Assembly (NCBI GenBank): GCA_006384855.1
Contig: VCJN01001361.1
Coordinates: 1 to 64,000 of the forward strand
Source of the DNA: Tetraselmis striata
Lineage: Eukaryota; Chlorophyta; Chlorodendrophyceae; Chlorodendrales; Chlorodendraceae
DNA length: 64,000 nt
Reading direction: 5' to 3'
The notes under the pieces were generated by a model that saw only the letters and a list, made by a program, of their open reading frames with translations, made no database searches and had not been told where the DNA came from. Position numbers and translations under genes: made by a program. Numbering within the stretch: position 1 is the stretch's first letter; the number at the start of each line of letters is the position of its first letter. Shown piece after piece: positions 1-12,900 of this stretch.

Positions 1-256
1 CGCTCGGGTGTGACACACATAACATCTGGAATCATCGCTCGAATTTGAATGCGGTTCATGCTCAGGCCACCAACCTCTGTCCCAGCTCCCTTGCCTCGCT
101 GCGTGTGTGTGCACCCGCAGGCAGGGCACATGCATCGACCGTGCACCCGCCAGCGCGCCGGGAATGTCATGACGTACATCCCACCTATCAAAACTAAAGT
201 AACAAAGTGCACGGGGGATCTAGAATGAATGGTGTCCGGATATGTGTTCTGTGGCC

Positions 257-1938
257 TCAAGGCTGCCGCCGCTTGCTGCAGTACCAGGCAGCAAGGGAGC
301 CGAGCCCCGCCACCGTAGCCGCGCCCATCAGGATGTTCCGCTGCCGAATTTTGGCTGGGTCGTGGCAGCGGTGGATCATGACGCTGTACGTCTTGTCCTT
401 GAGCTCGGACACAAAGAAGAAGTTGCCCGCGCCCAGGGGGCCGGCCCGCTCCATCAGCCCCACCCACCTGCGCGGACAGGTGCCCTTGGAGCATGAGCGC
501 AAAATACATAGCTGAGTGGGGAAACACAGGCGGGCGGTGGTCACACAAATAATTAAGTTTTTGCACCACCGAGTCGGATATTCTGTGTTATAGTCGTGGT
601 ACGTTCTGATACATTTTCACATAATGTAGTTTTCCTTTCTTCGTGCTGGGGGTTCGAAGTCAGTAATACGTGGAAACCCCAAAATGTCGCTACGCTGTGG
701 CCAGGGCGGCAGGCGGCGAGCAGGCATCACCGCAGCAGGTTGAAGCTGAAGCCCTCCGACAGGTACATCTCGTTGTCGCGCAGCGCAAAGTTCTTGTTGC
801 TCGTAGCAAATGAGGAGTGGTCGTTGAGCGTCCATGCCGCCCTGCGGATGGAAGGCATACGGGGTCGCGGTTGGCCGGGATGCCGCTGCGGCAGGACGGG
901 AGTCGCGGCGGCGGCGGGTGGGCGGATGCAGGGCAGGTACCCGGGGCAGGTAATACGCACCTGTACTTGCGCTTGAAAAGCCCCTCGTGAGGCACAGAGC
1001 CGTCCTTGACCTGCGCCAGGAACTCCTCCTTGCTGCAGGGGAAGCTCACCGCGCGCACAAAGAAGCCGTACCAGGAGTGCGCCCGCACCGTCCCCGTCTT
1101 CTTGAACTCCGTGTTGTACTGGTCCTTCACCACAAAGAGCAGGTGGGCGCCCTGCAGGCTGCGCCCCATCATCTCGTAAAACAGGGTGTACAGATCATGC
1201 TGCGCCTCGGTGCGCGGCACAGTGAGCAGCTGAGGCATCATTGCCTTCTTCGTCTCTGCGATGTCGAGCGCGGTGAGCGCAAACGTCCCAATCCCACCCA
1301 TCAGGCGCTTGAAAAACAGCTTGTCCTGGTAATGCGTGCCCAGCCGCTTCAGCTCGGCTGCGGACATGGCGCGTATCCTCTCCAACGGGCAGTCGGGGTC
1401 CAGCACAAACTCGGTCGTGCGGCGGTCGAACAGCAGGTGGTTGACGACGCCCACCACCAGGAAGGTGCCCGGCGCCTTCCCCGGCTTGTAACGCAACTTC
1501 ACCAGCGTCGCCAGCTCGTCCTCCGTGTCCAGCAGCTCCCGCACGTCGTCGATGCTGTAGTAGCCGGGCTCCAGCACCAGCGGGGCGGCCGCCATGCCCA
1601 ACGTCTTCTCTAACTGCAGCACCGCCCACGCCAGCCTTGCGCGCAGCACCTCCACGTCGTACCATATCTTGAAGTTGGTGGGTATCAGCTGCGCGTTGGC
1701 AAATGGGCTGCCGCAGTGTCGCAAGGGGGGGGGGGGGGGTGGGGGGGGGGGGGGGGGGGGGGGGGGGAGGAAAGGTCAGGGCGTCGATGGCAAGCCGGGG
1801 AGAGGCACCCCGCTATGGGTCGTGAGACTGCGGGTGACCCCCCCCCCCCCCCCCCCCCCCCCGGCCTCTAAAAGCGACGCACGTGCTCTGCCGCTCCTCC
1901 ACATCAGCCAGCGCTGTCGCGACGCCCTGCCGACCCAT
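257..1938 (-). CDS. Orphan protein, 374 aa, one C-terminal membrane segment
   Basis: I do not recognise this family. Four exons fit: 1938-1883, 1707-961, 841-731 and 467-257, with GT-AG introns and closing phases, giving 375 codons including the stop. The start ATG (1938-1936) opens with MGRQGVATALADVEERQS, and the second exon carries most of the protein. Recognisable stretches are YYSIDDVRELLDTEDELATL near residue 70 and a long helical, basic central part. The C-terminus holds one hydrophobic segment (NILMGAATVAGLGSLAAWY) followed by a short basic tail (CSKRRQP), as in a tail-anchored or single-pass membrane protein. No signal peptide is evident. The first intron contains both a G run and a C run. 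It is divergent from the 208-residue gene at 2776. Exon structure is well supported by phase; function is unknown. Confidence 0.78.
1725..1767. repeat. G homopolymer in intron 1
   Basis: A run of 43 bases, all G except one T at 1740, lies just upstream (in sense) of the exon 2 acceptor of the orphan gene. It reads as poly-C in the transcript and could serve as the polypyrimidine tract. Confidence 0.95.
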
Positions 1939-2775
1939 GACGCTCCTTGCTGCTGCTTGTATGCGTCCGTTGGGCTGACAGCTCTCGCTGTGCAGCTACG
2001 AGGGGTTGCGGCCGTGGAACGCGAGGAGGAGCAACGCCGTTCTTGTGCGGCTGGCGCTATGATGAAGCGAGCGGTTATTCTTGCTTGAATCAGTGCTTTA
2101 TGATGAGTGGTGAGGTGGTGAGGTGAGGTGAGCGGCGGTATAGGGATACTTACCATTCGTCGGTCAGTGACTATCGTTCGCGACCGATGATCGTTCGTCT
2201 GCGCCGCGCAGGGGCAGGGCGCAACTGTCACTCGCAAACCCAGCAAAAACCCCGGAGGGCCGAGATAGACCCCGGGAGTTAGGTACGATTTTAGATCACA
2301 CTTTGTGATTTTGTAATCGTGAGGGAACTGGTACATACTGGTAGTCGCTACTCGTGTCTTGTGCTGGCGCATGACACCTGTGCAAAACCTGTACAGGTAT
2401 GTGCTTGGGCGCAATAGGGGGGTGGCGCAATCCTCCGTACATTGAAATAAACCCTACTCGTACCCAGTCTCGGCATGCAGCACGAGAATCGTTCACCGGG
2501 CCGACACGCGGAAGACATGCTGCGTGCGCTCAGAGCTCGGTTCTGTGGCAGTTGAGTCTCCTGCCGCCCCCCTGCTGTGTTCTCTCTCGGTCGGGCACTC
2601 TGCCAAGCTAGAACGCCATAGCACACCCTGTGCGCACTTCTGGGGAGCGGGGTGGCGGGGTTTCGGGTTTCTCGCGTGCGCGCTGTCTTCGCGGAGGTGG
2701 CGAGTTCGGCCGCGCATGCCGAAAGTGGAGACGGCTGCAAAACAGCATTTAAAGTGCTGACGCCGGCTGTACAGC
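1939..2775. other. Divergent intergenic region
   Basis: This separates the 374-residue gene (minus) from the 208-residue gene (plus), so it should hold both promoters. I see no convincing TATA box. A GTAGTCGCTAC sequence at 2341-2351 belongs to a motif found elsewhere in the window. A minus-strand open frame overlaps the region but has no protein-like pattern. Confidence 0.6.
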
Positions 2776-3402
2776 ATGGCTGACGATCCGGCACAGCGGG
2801 AAGAGGCTCCGTCAGCAGACTCGCAAAGGGAGCCGTCGTCCGAGACGCAGTCTCACGCTCCGGGGGCTGCTGGGATCGGCCGACCGGCTGTCGACAGTAC
2901 CGGAGCGCCGCCGCCGCATGTAACGGCGGACGACATCAGAGCGTTTAGGACATCCATAGCCGCGCGGCGCTTCCCCCACCTGCGGAAGCTGAGAGACGAG
3001 GAAGTGGAGGCACTGCTCATTTCCAGTCTACAGGCCGGCGGGCAGATGCCGATCCTGGAGAGGCGTACTCACCCTAAATCCCAACCAACCATGCGGAGCA
3101 AACTGACGCTGGACGCCCCTGTCTGGTGCCCAAGCAACGCAGCAGAAGCCAAAGCAACAATCACCATCACCGCAGAACCGGAGAAAGCGTTCGTTGGCAT
3201 GTTCAGCCGGTATGATGCGGACCGCCAAGAATTCCTTCAGAAGAAGCACGCAGACACCTCCAAGATTGTTTGCTCCGCGCCTTTCATCCCCTCCAACAAC
3301 TCCGAGGCAAAGAAATCGACGGAGGTGGACTACTTCATTTACTCGGCGACCGCTGCTGAGAAGGACGCGCTGAAGGCGAAGCTGAGATCTGCGAGGTATT
3401 AG
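2776..3402 (+). CDS. Orphan 208-aa protein, single exon
   Basis: This uninterrupted frame runs from ATG to TAG and encodes 208 residues of unknown family. The first 60 residues are low-complexity, rich in Ser, Pro, Ala, Glu and Gln. From about residue 65 the composition is that of a folded protein: a basic helical stretch (AFRTSIAARRFPHLRKLRDE), then alternating polar and hydrophobic segments to a charged C-terminus (EKDALKAKLRSARY). There is no signal peptide or membrane segment. The length of the open frame, its ordered composition and its position opposite a divergent gene support it as real. Further exons cannot be excluded. Confidence 0.55.
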   Translation: MADDPAQREEAPSADSQREPSSETQSHAPGAAGIGRPAVDSTGAPPPHVTADDIRAFRTSIAARRFPHLRKLRDEEVEALLISSLQAGGQMPILERRTHPKSQPTMRSKLTLDAPVWCPSNAAEAKATITITAEPEKAFVGMFSRYDADRQEFLQKKHADTSKIVCSAPFIPSNNSEAKKSTEVDYFIYSATAAEKDALKAKLRSARY

Positions 3403-4901
3403 TATCACCTAGATTCATCGGGGGTGCTGTGTATGCCAGAAAGGAGAGGAGGGGGGGGGGGGGGGTGCATGTGTGCGATGCGCAAAGGATGCAGCGGACA
3501 GTCAGCCTACGAACAGTCCAATCATTGACTCCCGTTTTCATAACCCGCTGTTTAAACTGTCCTGCATGGAGGATTGGCAATTCTCTACTAATGCAATATG
3601 CAGCGGACAGTCAGCCTAGAGCCTCTGGATGCTCTAGAAGTGGCATTCTACTTCAGGAGGGCGACAGCAGGTTCAGGTGCAGGTTCTCTTGACTCAACTC
3701 GTGCTTGAACAAAGACAGCACCAATCTAGTTAGTCCGCCGCTGTTCTAGTCCGCCGCAGATTCTAATTCCGTTGCGAAACGCAGATTCCGTGCAGGATGG
3801 CGGTGCAGGAGAGGAGGGCGGGGGCGGGTGGGGGTGATGCTTGCCGGCTTCATCTACATCGGAACTGACTGTGAAATCCAACCGTCGCTAGATTACCTAA
3901 CAGCGGAAATTCTCATGCGATACTTGAACCGCTACGAAAGTTGACTATCCATGGCCATCCCGCCATTCCGCAATGGTCTATATGCATTTGCAGAATTGCA
4001 GAGGGTGGCTGGGTGCTGGCACGTTTTGGGCACAAAGCAACCCCGGTGCTCTGCCGGCCCGGGTACTTGAAACGATAGTGCTCAATCCTGTGGCACGGTC
4101 ATGCATGAATAACAAATGTTGCGCAGATGTTAGGGTTGCAGGGTTTGATGATTAAACTCCATGATGATAAAGGCTGAAGCAAACATCATAAATGTGCTGC
4201 AACTACATTCAAGTAGGGCTTCAAGTAATAAACACTACAACATATTTAGCCGCTGCTCTGCTATTCGTAGTAGTAATCCCAGTTTCTGCTAAAGGGGGCA
4301 TGGGACTCATGTGGAGAGATCCATTTATTCGCCAGTAAGAAAGCGCATATATAGTAAAATACAGTATTGAAGAATCATTAGCGCGCAGCACTGCTCTATA
4401 TACTAGCGACTACTTAGTCGCTATGTACTGCCTGTGACCACGCTGCTGCAGCAGCAGCGCCCGCGTGCCTATCATGAGCACAGCATCATCGGGTCGTGGG
4501 CTCGAGGCACCTCGGAGTTGCGAAAACTACAACGGACGATCGTCACCACTCGGCGCCTTGAGTGGGGTGTTCTTTCAAGCGCAGTTATTTATCTTTTTTG
4601 TCGTTAATCTCGCAGACGTATCGCCAGCGACCTTATTGAGAAATAAACTCCGCAAGTAAGCGGTGCCCCGATATCCGAGGTGGTGGTGCTGATATCGCAG
4701 GCTGCCATTGCGGCATTACCACTGCTCGCCGACCAGTCCGACAAACACAACCAACGCCAGCAATTCGCCCATCCACCCCGACAGACTACTGCAATATTAC
4801 AGCGATTTCGACGCTCGGGATCAGCACGCCAGACCAGCGACGGGCTTGTGTCGCCAGATAATATCGCTTATTCCCACTACGACGTGGCCAGTAAATTCGG
4901 C
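3403..4901. other. Intergenic region with a short palindrome
   Basis: I see no gene here. The GC content drops after 3700. A 15-base G run lies near 3452-3466. A palindrome at 4404-4423 has arms TAGCGACTA and TAGTCGCTA around a 2-base spacer. A plus-strand open frame from 4680 runs into the next gene but the signal peptide argues for the downstream start. Confidence 0.6.
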
Positions 4902-6230
4902 ATGTCTAAACAGGGCAGAGCGGCAGGGCTCGTAGTGGCGCTGCTTCTCCTTGCCTACTCCCCTCAACCTGCTGTCGGTGCGCATGCGCGTAAATGGCAC
5001 TGGGGGCGACACCTCACGGAACGGACGAAGCACTCCAGCGGAGAAGGCGAGCCCGACGGTGCCCACGACGTTGCAGGGGAGAGCAGTGTGCTGGAGTCTC
5101 CGCAATCCGAGCAACTGCTTGACTGGCTCGAGCAGGTGAATGGCGCGATTCAAGACTTCCAGGTGGGTCCTCGACTCCAACGTTGAGGGACAAGACACTG
5201 GATAATAGTATTTCGGCGAGTCCCACTTGCGCGCAAACTTGGCCACGAGTATTCCGAGCCGAAGCTATAAACGAAGCTGCCAAATTATTTTCTTTATTTC
5301 AGTATAATTTGCGTAGCGGTGATATTATGATGTAATTAAACAAGCTTGTTCACAATTGTTTGCATCGATTATTTTGGCGTTGCACTGTTAAATATCAGGA
5401 GGAGTAATATACTGAGGATTTCTGCATTCGAATACGACTGCCAGGATGAGTGTTTTTGCAAATGATTGGTGAGTCGCAGCCCCCAACTGTTCACATCCTG
5501 GCAGGATGACGTAGGCTGGCATCCCGAGAAGCTAGTGGCGCAGATGCAGGACTTCATGCAGATGGAGCTGGACAGCCTGCAGGCCATGATGGAAGACAGC
5601 GACATTGGGCACCAGCTGCAGGAGATCACTGACAACATGGTGGCCCTCTTCAAGCCGCCCCAGCCTGACGCGCTCGCCAGGCGCCGCCTGCTGCGGGTCG
5701 ACACTGCGGAGTCTGCCAACGCAGCCGAAAAGCCAGGCCCCCTTCACGCCGACCGTTGGGGCACCGAGCGGCCTACGCTCGAGTTACCGACTCTCGGGAC
5801 TCTGCTGGAAACAGAGCAACAGACGAAGAACAACGTGCCCGTCGAGGGTGGGGAGCAAGACGCGCTAAACACAGACAATTCGTATCTGTTGTCGACACTA
5901 GTGGATGATCCGGAGGCCTACGAGGACATGGCGATATCGGAGCTCATGAAGCTGCAGCCGCGCGGAAGCGGCCCGGACTACGCGCCGCCCCAGGGGCTGG
6001 CACAGCTGCTGGCTCAGATGGAGATGATGGCCATGATGCTCGACGACCTGGTGTACGGCGGCTCGGGCGGAATCAGCCCCATCCAAGCAGACTTCATCGT
6101 TTTTGACTTTGTGCCCGATGTGGTGTATGAGCTGGACGTCACCGCCGACAAGAAGCCATCGCTCCCCGAGGTCCCGGGCGGCGACACCAAACACATGACT
6201 CCCGCTGATGTGGAGCCTGCAGGACTTTGA
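4902..6230 (+). CDS. Secreted acidic protein, 328 aa
   Basis: Two exons, 4902-5162 and 5505-6230, join in phase 0 across a GT-AG intron (CAG/GTGGGT to GGCAG/GATGAC). I chose the ATG at 4902 because it begins a clear signal peptide: a basic start (MSKQGR), a hydrophobic core (AAGLVVALLLLAY) and a small-residue cleavage region near PAVGA. The mature protein is acidic and Met/Leu-rich, with amphipathic helical stretches (LVAQMQDFMQMELDSLQAM and LAQLLAQMEMMAMMLDDL) and an RRR motif near residue 147 that could be a processing site. I know of no family with this pattern. The intron is AT-rich. It converges with the dynein gene. Function is unknown; export through the secretory pathway is inferred. 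Confidence 0.7.
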
Positions 6231-6926
6231 TGCTGCTGCTGGTGGATGTTGACAGCCAGCAGATGCTCCCCGGAAGGCGGCAGCGGTGGTGAAGGCCGCA
6301 AACTCGCGGCGGCGGCTGCTGTTTCGTCGATGACATAGTAGTACACGGCGCTGTGTTTCGTTAACGACTGCAGTCTTTTACTGTGGCGACTACTTCTTTC
6401 GTGCCGGGCCTAGCTAGCAGTTTCGCCAGTGCAATAGCAAATGCACTGCGCCAAGCAGTAGTAATATATGTAATGCCGTAGTGATAAATGCCGTCACCTC
6501 CCCCCTTTGTGATGCAAGCGCCATGGTCTGCCTGCTTTGCGGGTAATAACATCCATCACTATCAATGACATTTCATCACAAGCAGTAATATAGTTCCGAG
6601 GGGTTACTTAATTCGATACGTAACATTATAATTATTCCCTACTACAACCGCAAAAGAAATGGAGCGTATTTTCATGCAGGCTACTTTACAGATGGATTTG
6701 CATCATATACCCTGAGGAGGACGATAATACAATTACAACCCCGTGCGCTTGGTGTGATGCCTATTGGCCCTCCTTTGGAACACGGGGCAGCAGCGCACTG
6801 CTACGCAGGTGGGTTTGGTATTTCACAACGAGGCGGCGGATGCGGAGCTGTCGCGAAAAGTAACGGGACACGAGGGGGCTCATGAACAAGATGGGATAAG
6901 AATGGGCGCGTGGTGGCTCCCGGATA
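6231..6926. other. Convergent 3' intergenic region
   Basis: It lies between the stop codons of the secreted-protein gene and the dynein gene and should hold both polyadenylation sites. TGTAA-type sequences, the usual signal in green algae, occur on the minus strand near 6683 and 6735. I see no gene. Confidence 0.5.
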
Positions 6927-9900
6927 CTACTGCGCCAAGCCCAGCAGGAAAGCCACGCCGCGGAGCGTCCAGTGATCCTGCGCGGCAGATGTGAGGCGGG
7001 CGCACGTGTGTTAGCCAGGTATAAACTGAGAATGCAAAATAGCAACAAAAGAATGGAATGATGACTCTGTTATGAAGATAAAAGGTCAAATCGCCCAGAT
7101 AATAATGTCAGACCATCATACAAAAAGTGTGATTCTCAAGAGCAGTGCTCGAGGCCGGCGCGGCAGGGCGGGGCTGTGCACCTCGGGCAGCTGCGAGGGG
7201 ATCATGAGCTCCATGACAAAGTTTGTTGAGTGGCCGGTGGTGGCGAGCACGCCGCGGCGCTCCGGCGTGCGGTAGAGCGGGCACGTGTAGTGCTGCAGCT
7301 CCTTTTGCTTGTGCTCCTCGCAGGGCGTGAGCAGCATGTCCGGCGCCACGGTGTACAGCACCTTGGGGTCGCTCTCCGCGAGCTCCATCGCGCCGTAGTC
7401 CCACTTGGCGCCCTCCACGTACATGCCCGTGATGTAGGCGCCGTCCTCCGGCTTGGTGGTGCGCTCCGCCTTGTGCAGGCACTCCTGGTCAAAGGTGATC
7501 GTGTCGATGGGGATCTTGTACTTGCGCGCAAAGTTCTGCTTCACGCCGGTGAGGAACGCGTGTGTGAAGTAAAACCCGCTGACCCAGAACACCACCGGCG
7601 GGCCGTGCTCGATCCATTCCGTCATCATCTTTATTCTGTCGGCCAGCTCCGTCACGTACGCGCCCAGCGGCTTCATCGACGGGTACGACTTGGCCAGCCA
7701 GGCCGCCGGCACCTTGCCGTCAAACATGGAGTTACCCACCTGCAGCAAAGGTGGAGGCGGCGCAGTGTGAGAGCGCTGCAGCATAGTAGCTAGCGCGATA
7801 CACTTCTCGATGATATATTAAGAAACGACCATACTAATTAACGTAAATGTACAGAAGGCCGCACCATCTCGAGGTCTTGGCTCATGACGACCAAACCCTT
7901 GATGGCCTTGCGCAGCTCCTTGATGGTCGAGTGCACGACGGCGATGAGACGGTTGAAGCGCACCAGCTCCTGCGTGAGAACCGTGTTCATGCTCTCGTAG
8001 TAGTCGACCGGGTACTTGTAGCGCACGAACTCGATGTCGAACTCGGGCGCCACGCGCTCGCTCACGTCGGCCGCCAGCTCGTCTAGAAGCTCGTCGCGGC
8101 TGAGGCCGCCGCCGCCGCCGGCGGTGCTGGAGCCAAAGGTCGACAGGATGGAGGCCAGCACGAGGTCCGCCTCTTGCTGGTCCTTGGTGATGTCCGCGTT
8201 GGCGTGCAGTCCGTAAATCTCGGGCTGGGCCGCGAGCGGCAGCCCGCGAATGTAGTCGATGTAGCTGCTGTGCGTACCCTCCGGCGGCGCGTAGTATAGC
8301 CCGCTGGGGCTGAACCGGTAGTCGTCGTCGAACACCGCCTCGTTGTAGAAGATGTTTAGGATGGACATGAGCGTGCGGCGGTCGTGCGCGTCGGTCACGC
8401 GCCCGCCGTAATTGCACTCGCCCGTGAGGTACGCGATCGCCTTGAGCGGCACCTCGTCGGGAAACTCGTTCAGGAACATCTGCAGCTGGCGTACGCTGAT
8501 GACAAAGTCGGGCTGGCTGAATTGGTACGGCACGTTCCAGCCCATCGGGCCGAAGCTGAGCCGCTCCTGCACGAAGGCATGGAAAAAACACAGACCGAAG
8601 AGCAGCTTCTTGAACTCGGCCGGACGGTCGCAGCCGTTGAAAAACTCGGGGTCGGAGACCGGGTCGTTGAGGTACGACTGGTTGAGGTTGGCGCGCAGGC
8701 CCTTGGGCGCCTCGTTGGTCATCTTGACGCCGCCCTGCAGCACGGCGACCGGGAAGTCGGGGCTGGGGTAGCTGGTGAGCCACAGCCGGAAGCTGGGGTT
8801 GATCTCCTCGTTCGGCATCTGCTCGTATATGCGCTCCAGCGTCGGCATCCAGGACACCGCGAGATGGCAGTTCTGCAGCACCACCCAAAAGCCCTGCTGC
8901 TTGCCCTGCGTGATCAGCGCCTCGGCCTTTGACGCCCTGCCCTTGCCCGAGACTGATGCTCTCCACCTGTGGCCGTGCGAGAGGGATTGAGGTAAGCTAC
9001 TGATCGGTCCATTAGGGGATTCAGTTTTTTAGGGATCGTAGGGGCAATGTACGAGAGATGGTTAAGATCAGCAGCTGACTCGTTAGTAATCCTCTGCGAA
9101 GACATTAATAACATAAATTGAAGTATGATATGGAGGCCAAGAGTCGCAGTCTTATGGTAGGCCGAGGCAGGAGGGCTACGTGGTCTTGTTACCTGGATCT
9201 TCTCGCTATCGGCGAACTTGAGCAGCCCCGCCATGGGGTCCACCCCGGGCGACAGGACAAAGATGAGCGGCGTGAGGCGCGTCGAGTCGTTGAAGCTCTT
9301 GACGAGGTCGAAGGGTGGCGGCTCGACGTACTGCTGCCCCATCGTGGCCAGCACGTACTTCTGCACCGCCAGCACCATCTTGTCGGGCCGCACCACGCGC
9401 AGCGCCAGCAGCTTCCGGAACCCGGTCAGCTTTTCTTCCCACGGCGCCGGCAGCTTCTCCTCCTGCGGCGTGCCCGAGTCGTAGATAGCCTTCCACATGG
9501 GCAGATTCTCCGTGAAGTGCTTCGAGAGGCCGGAGAAAACTTCGGCGACGCTGTCAAGCCGCACCATCTCGCCCCACTGCTTGTCCGCCAGCCAGTCCGT
9601 CGGGTTGGGCGGCGGCTCGTGCGTCGTTATGCCGCCCGTTAGCAGGAACCGGAACTCCGCCATGTCCACGCTGTGGTTGATCTTGGACTCAATGTTAATG
9701 CACATGATCATCGCAAACAGCAGCTTGTCCTTCTCGAACAGGCTGCGGCACACGTTGCAGTACAGGCTGTACTGCATGTACTCCACGAGGCACGTGATGC
9801 GCGCGGGCATCGGGCGGCGCTCCGCCTTGTCGATGGCGTCCTCGAAGAGCGCCACGAACCAGGACAGCGCGTACTGATACATGGGCTCGATGTTGGCCAG

Positions 9901-12900
9901 GTTAGCGATGGAGAAGAAGAGCACGCTCACGTGGATTGCAACCGGCTTGTACTCGAGCCGGGCCACGTCGATCTTCTTCTCCGTCTTGGCCGCCACCTCC
10001 TGCTTCTGGGCGATGTCGTTCGAGAGCACCTTGGAGGAGGAGATGACGTTGATGGCGGTCTCATCCTCAAGGATGTTGCCCTCGCTGCTGGACAGCACCT
10101 CGATGATCTTGTCCTCGATCTCCTTCAGCTGCCGCGCGTTCTCGGCGCCCTGAAGCACCAGCTTGGTCTTCTCCTCCTGCAGCTCGGGCCGCTCCTTCTG
10201 CACCACGATGCCCAGCAGCTGGTCCTCCAGCCCCTCCGGCGTGATCATAAAGTTGAGCAGCGTCACCTGGTGGTGCGCATCAGGACACACGCGGGGATTA
10301 CTGCCGTTGAACACCGCCGGCCCATGGCCGATTCTCGGAAATAACAACACAATGCGACACATTTCTTGGCGGGCGGGAGCCTGCCGCCGCTGGTGGCTTA
10401 CCTTGACGGAGACCTCGGGCAGGTAGTGCGGGTTGCGCAGCTTGGTGGTGATGTAAAACCTGAACTGCGGCGAGTACTCGATGGTGGAGTCGCCGAGGCG
10501 GATGTTGAGGCCGCCGCCCTGCTTGAAGACGCTCTTGAGCAGCAGCGGCTCCAGCGTGGGGTCCAGCTCCTCGCCCACGTTCTCCAGCAGCACCGGGTAC
10601 CCGAACTGGATGCTGTTCTCCAGCTTGCGCAGGTAGTCGTCGTCACTGAGCTTGATGACGCACAGCTGCGCCTTGGCCTCCATGTTCTTCACCCACTTGT
10701 TGGCCTGCCCCTGCGGGTCGATCATCAGCGGCCAGCGGCGCGCCTTGCTCATGATGATGCCGTTGTCGATCGAGAACGAGTCGTTCGGCAGGCCGTCGAT
10801 GGTCCAGTCGCGGATCTTCACCGGGTCGCCCAGCACCACCTGCATGCTGAAGTGCGGCGAGCACGGGATCTTGGCCTCCACGCACGCGGCGGTCCAGCCC
10901 TTGGTCGCCTCGTCGCGGTACGCCGCGGTGAAGGCGCCGAGGTAGGCGATAAAGGCGCTGCTGAGCAGCACGTCGCCGGTCAGGTTGACGTAGTCCCCGC
11001 TCAGCGTGGCCGCCACCTCCGTCCAGCGCGTCTTCTCGCCGCCCAGGCCGCCGATGAGCTTGGTGGCGCGGTCCAGCTTCTTGCCGCACAGGTCCACGTC
11101 GAACTCGAGCTGCTTCTTCTTGGCCTGCATCTCCTCCAGCTTGGCGTTCAGCTCCGCGAGGCGCTCCTCCAGCGCGCGCAGCTCCGCCTTCTTCGCGTTC
11201 AGCCCCTCCATCAGCTCCGAGTACTGCGCCTCCGCCTCCGCCAGCTTGGCCTTCTTGGGCGCCACCACCTTGGCCACGCGGTCGTACGCCTCCATGGCGC
11301 GCACCCAGCAGCACAGGCCGTACGCCGCCTTGGACGCCTTCTTGACCGTCTCCGGCTGGAAAGTTGGGGTCGTCCATGTATGGGCGGATCTTGGAGATGA
11401 TGGCGGGCTCGATGTTGTCCTTGTCGTACGCCTGCAGGCCGCCCAGGAAGTTGCCGTCGCCCAGCAGCGTCTGGCTGGGCCCCCAGAAGTCGTTGATCTT
11501 CTTGGTGGGGTCGGCCGGGTCGTTGATGCGCTTGGGCTTGATGCCCAGCATGTGGCACACGCCCTCCATTACCGTCTTCACCGCCGCCGGCGGGTTCTTC
11601 ATTGCCTTCACCTCCACAATGTCGCTCTTGGTCAGCGTGTCCAGCGCCGCCAGCGCGCTCTTCAGCATCGGCATCGCCACCGCGAGCTCGCTCTCGCAGT
11701 CGTCCTTGATGGCCTTGCTCTCCGCCGCCGCCTGGTTGGCGACCGCCTCCTCCTCCTCAACCGCCGCCTTCTTCACGTTGGCGGCTTCCGTCTCCTTGTT
11801 CACAATCACCAGCGTCTCGTCCACCTCCTTGCCCGTCGCAATCAGCTTGGGCTGAAGATCAATCAGCTCCTGCTTCATCGTGCTCACCTGCAGCCACCCG
11901 GGGCGCCGCACCTCAGCATGCCCATCATACCACGAGTCTCCCCCCCCCCTCTGAACACATACCACTATACCACCGCCTGAGCCGGGGCTTTCGCCGCTGC
12001 ATGGTGTCCTGCGTAAACCCCCTTGCGTCTGGTTTACGCAGGGATAAAGCAACGGCATCACAGAGACTGATGTCTATATATGCTACAAGGACACGCAATA
12101 TGCAGTTACTAGGGGTATATAAGATGTTTGTATGTATATGTGTATTTATACGTACATATGTATACATATATTTGTATGTATATATACCCATATATATGTG
12201 CATATCCGTCATGACGCTGCTGTGTGGCAAGCGTTGAGGCAAATGTCGCCGCAATTGTTACACCATGACGGAAACCAACATGGACCGCAGACAACAGACA
12301 TGACAACGCAGAGAAAGAGGAAGATAAAGATGCTCCCACTGTTCCCATGGAGATTAGTTGGGGGCGCCGACAACTCGCTGGAAAATACATGAAAAATCGC
12401 ATCTTGCGTGTGTGAAAAAAAACGGCAAGACGGATTCCTGTTCCGGAGCCCGCAGGCGGTATCATTCAGAACATCCTGGCTCCGACCACTTTTAAGCTAC
12501 TCGCTAGCCCGTATGGAAACACGAAATAATACCATTATGGCTCTGGATTACTGTCCACGCCGCAAATCAATGACGACAGGAGACACGCGAGGACTATATC
12601 GAAAAAGAAGGAGACCGACGGGTGATGGTGTTGGCATCGGCATCAGCATCAGCATTGGCATGGCGCCGCCACTTCTACGCCGGCACATGGCAATGGCACG
12701 AGATCGGATGGCATTGCCGAAAACGAGAAAGCGAGCAGAGACGAGGGCGAGGGCAAGGGCAAGGAGAAAGACGGGTGATAGCGTTGGCGTTGAGACCACC
12801 GCCTACCTGGTCCTCCGCGTTGAGCAGCTTCTCGAGGCCGACTTCGTAGCGCCGCCGCAGCGTGTGCACCTCAGCGCGCTTCTGGCCGAGGAGCGTCTTG

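Noticed and set aside
1776-2414. Minus-strand open frame of 212 codons upstream of the orphan gene
   Set aside because: Its polyglycine end is a homopolymer and the rest lacks protein-like pattern. A different frame gives the first exon, which joins in phase.
10366-11400. Plus-strand open frame of 344 codons rich in Leu, Gln and Arg
   Set aside because: It is a shadow of the dynein stalk exon with no family pattern.
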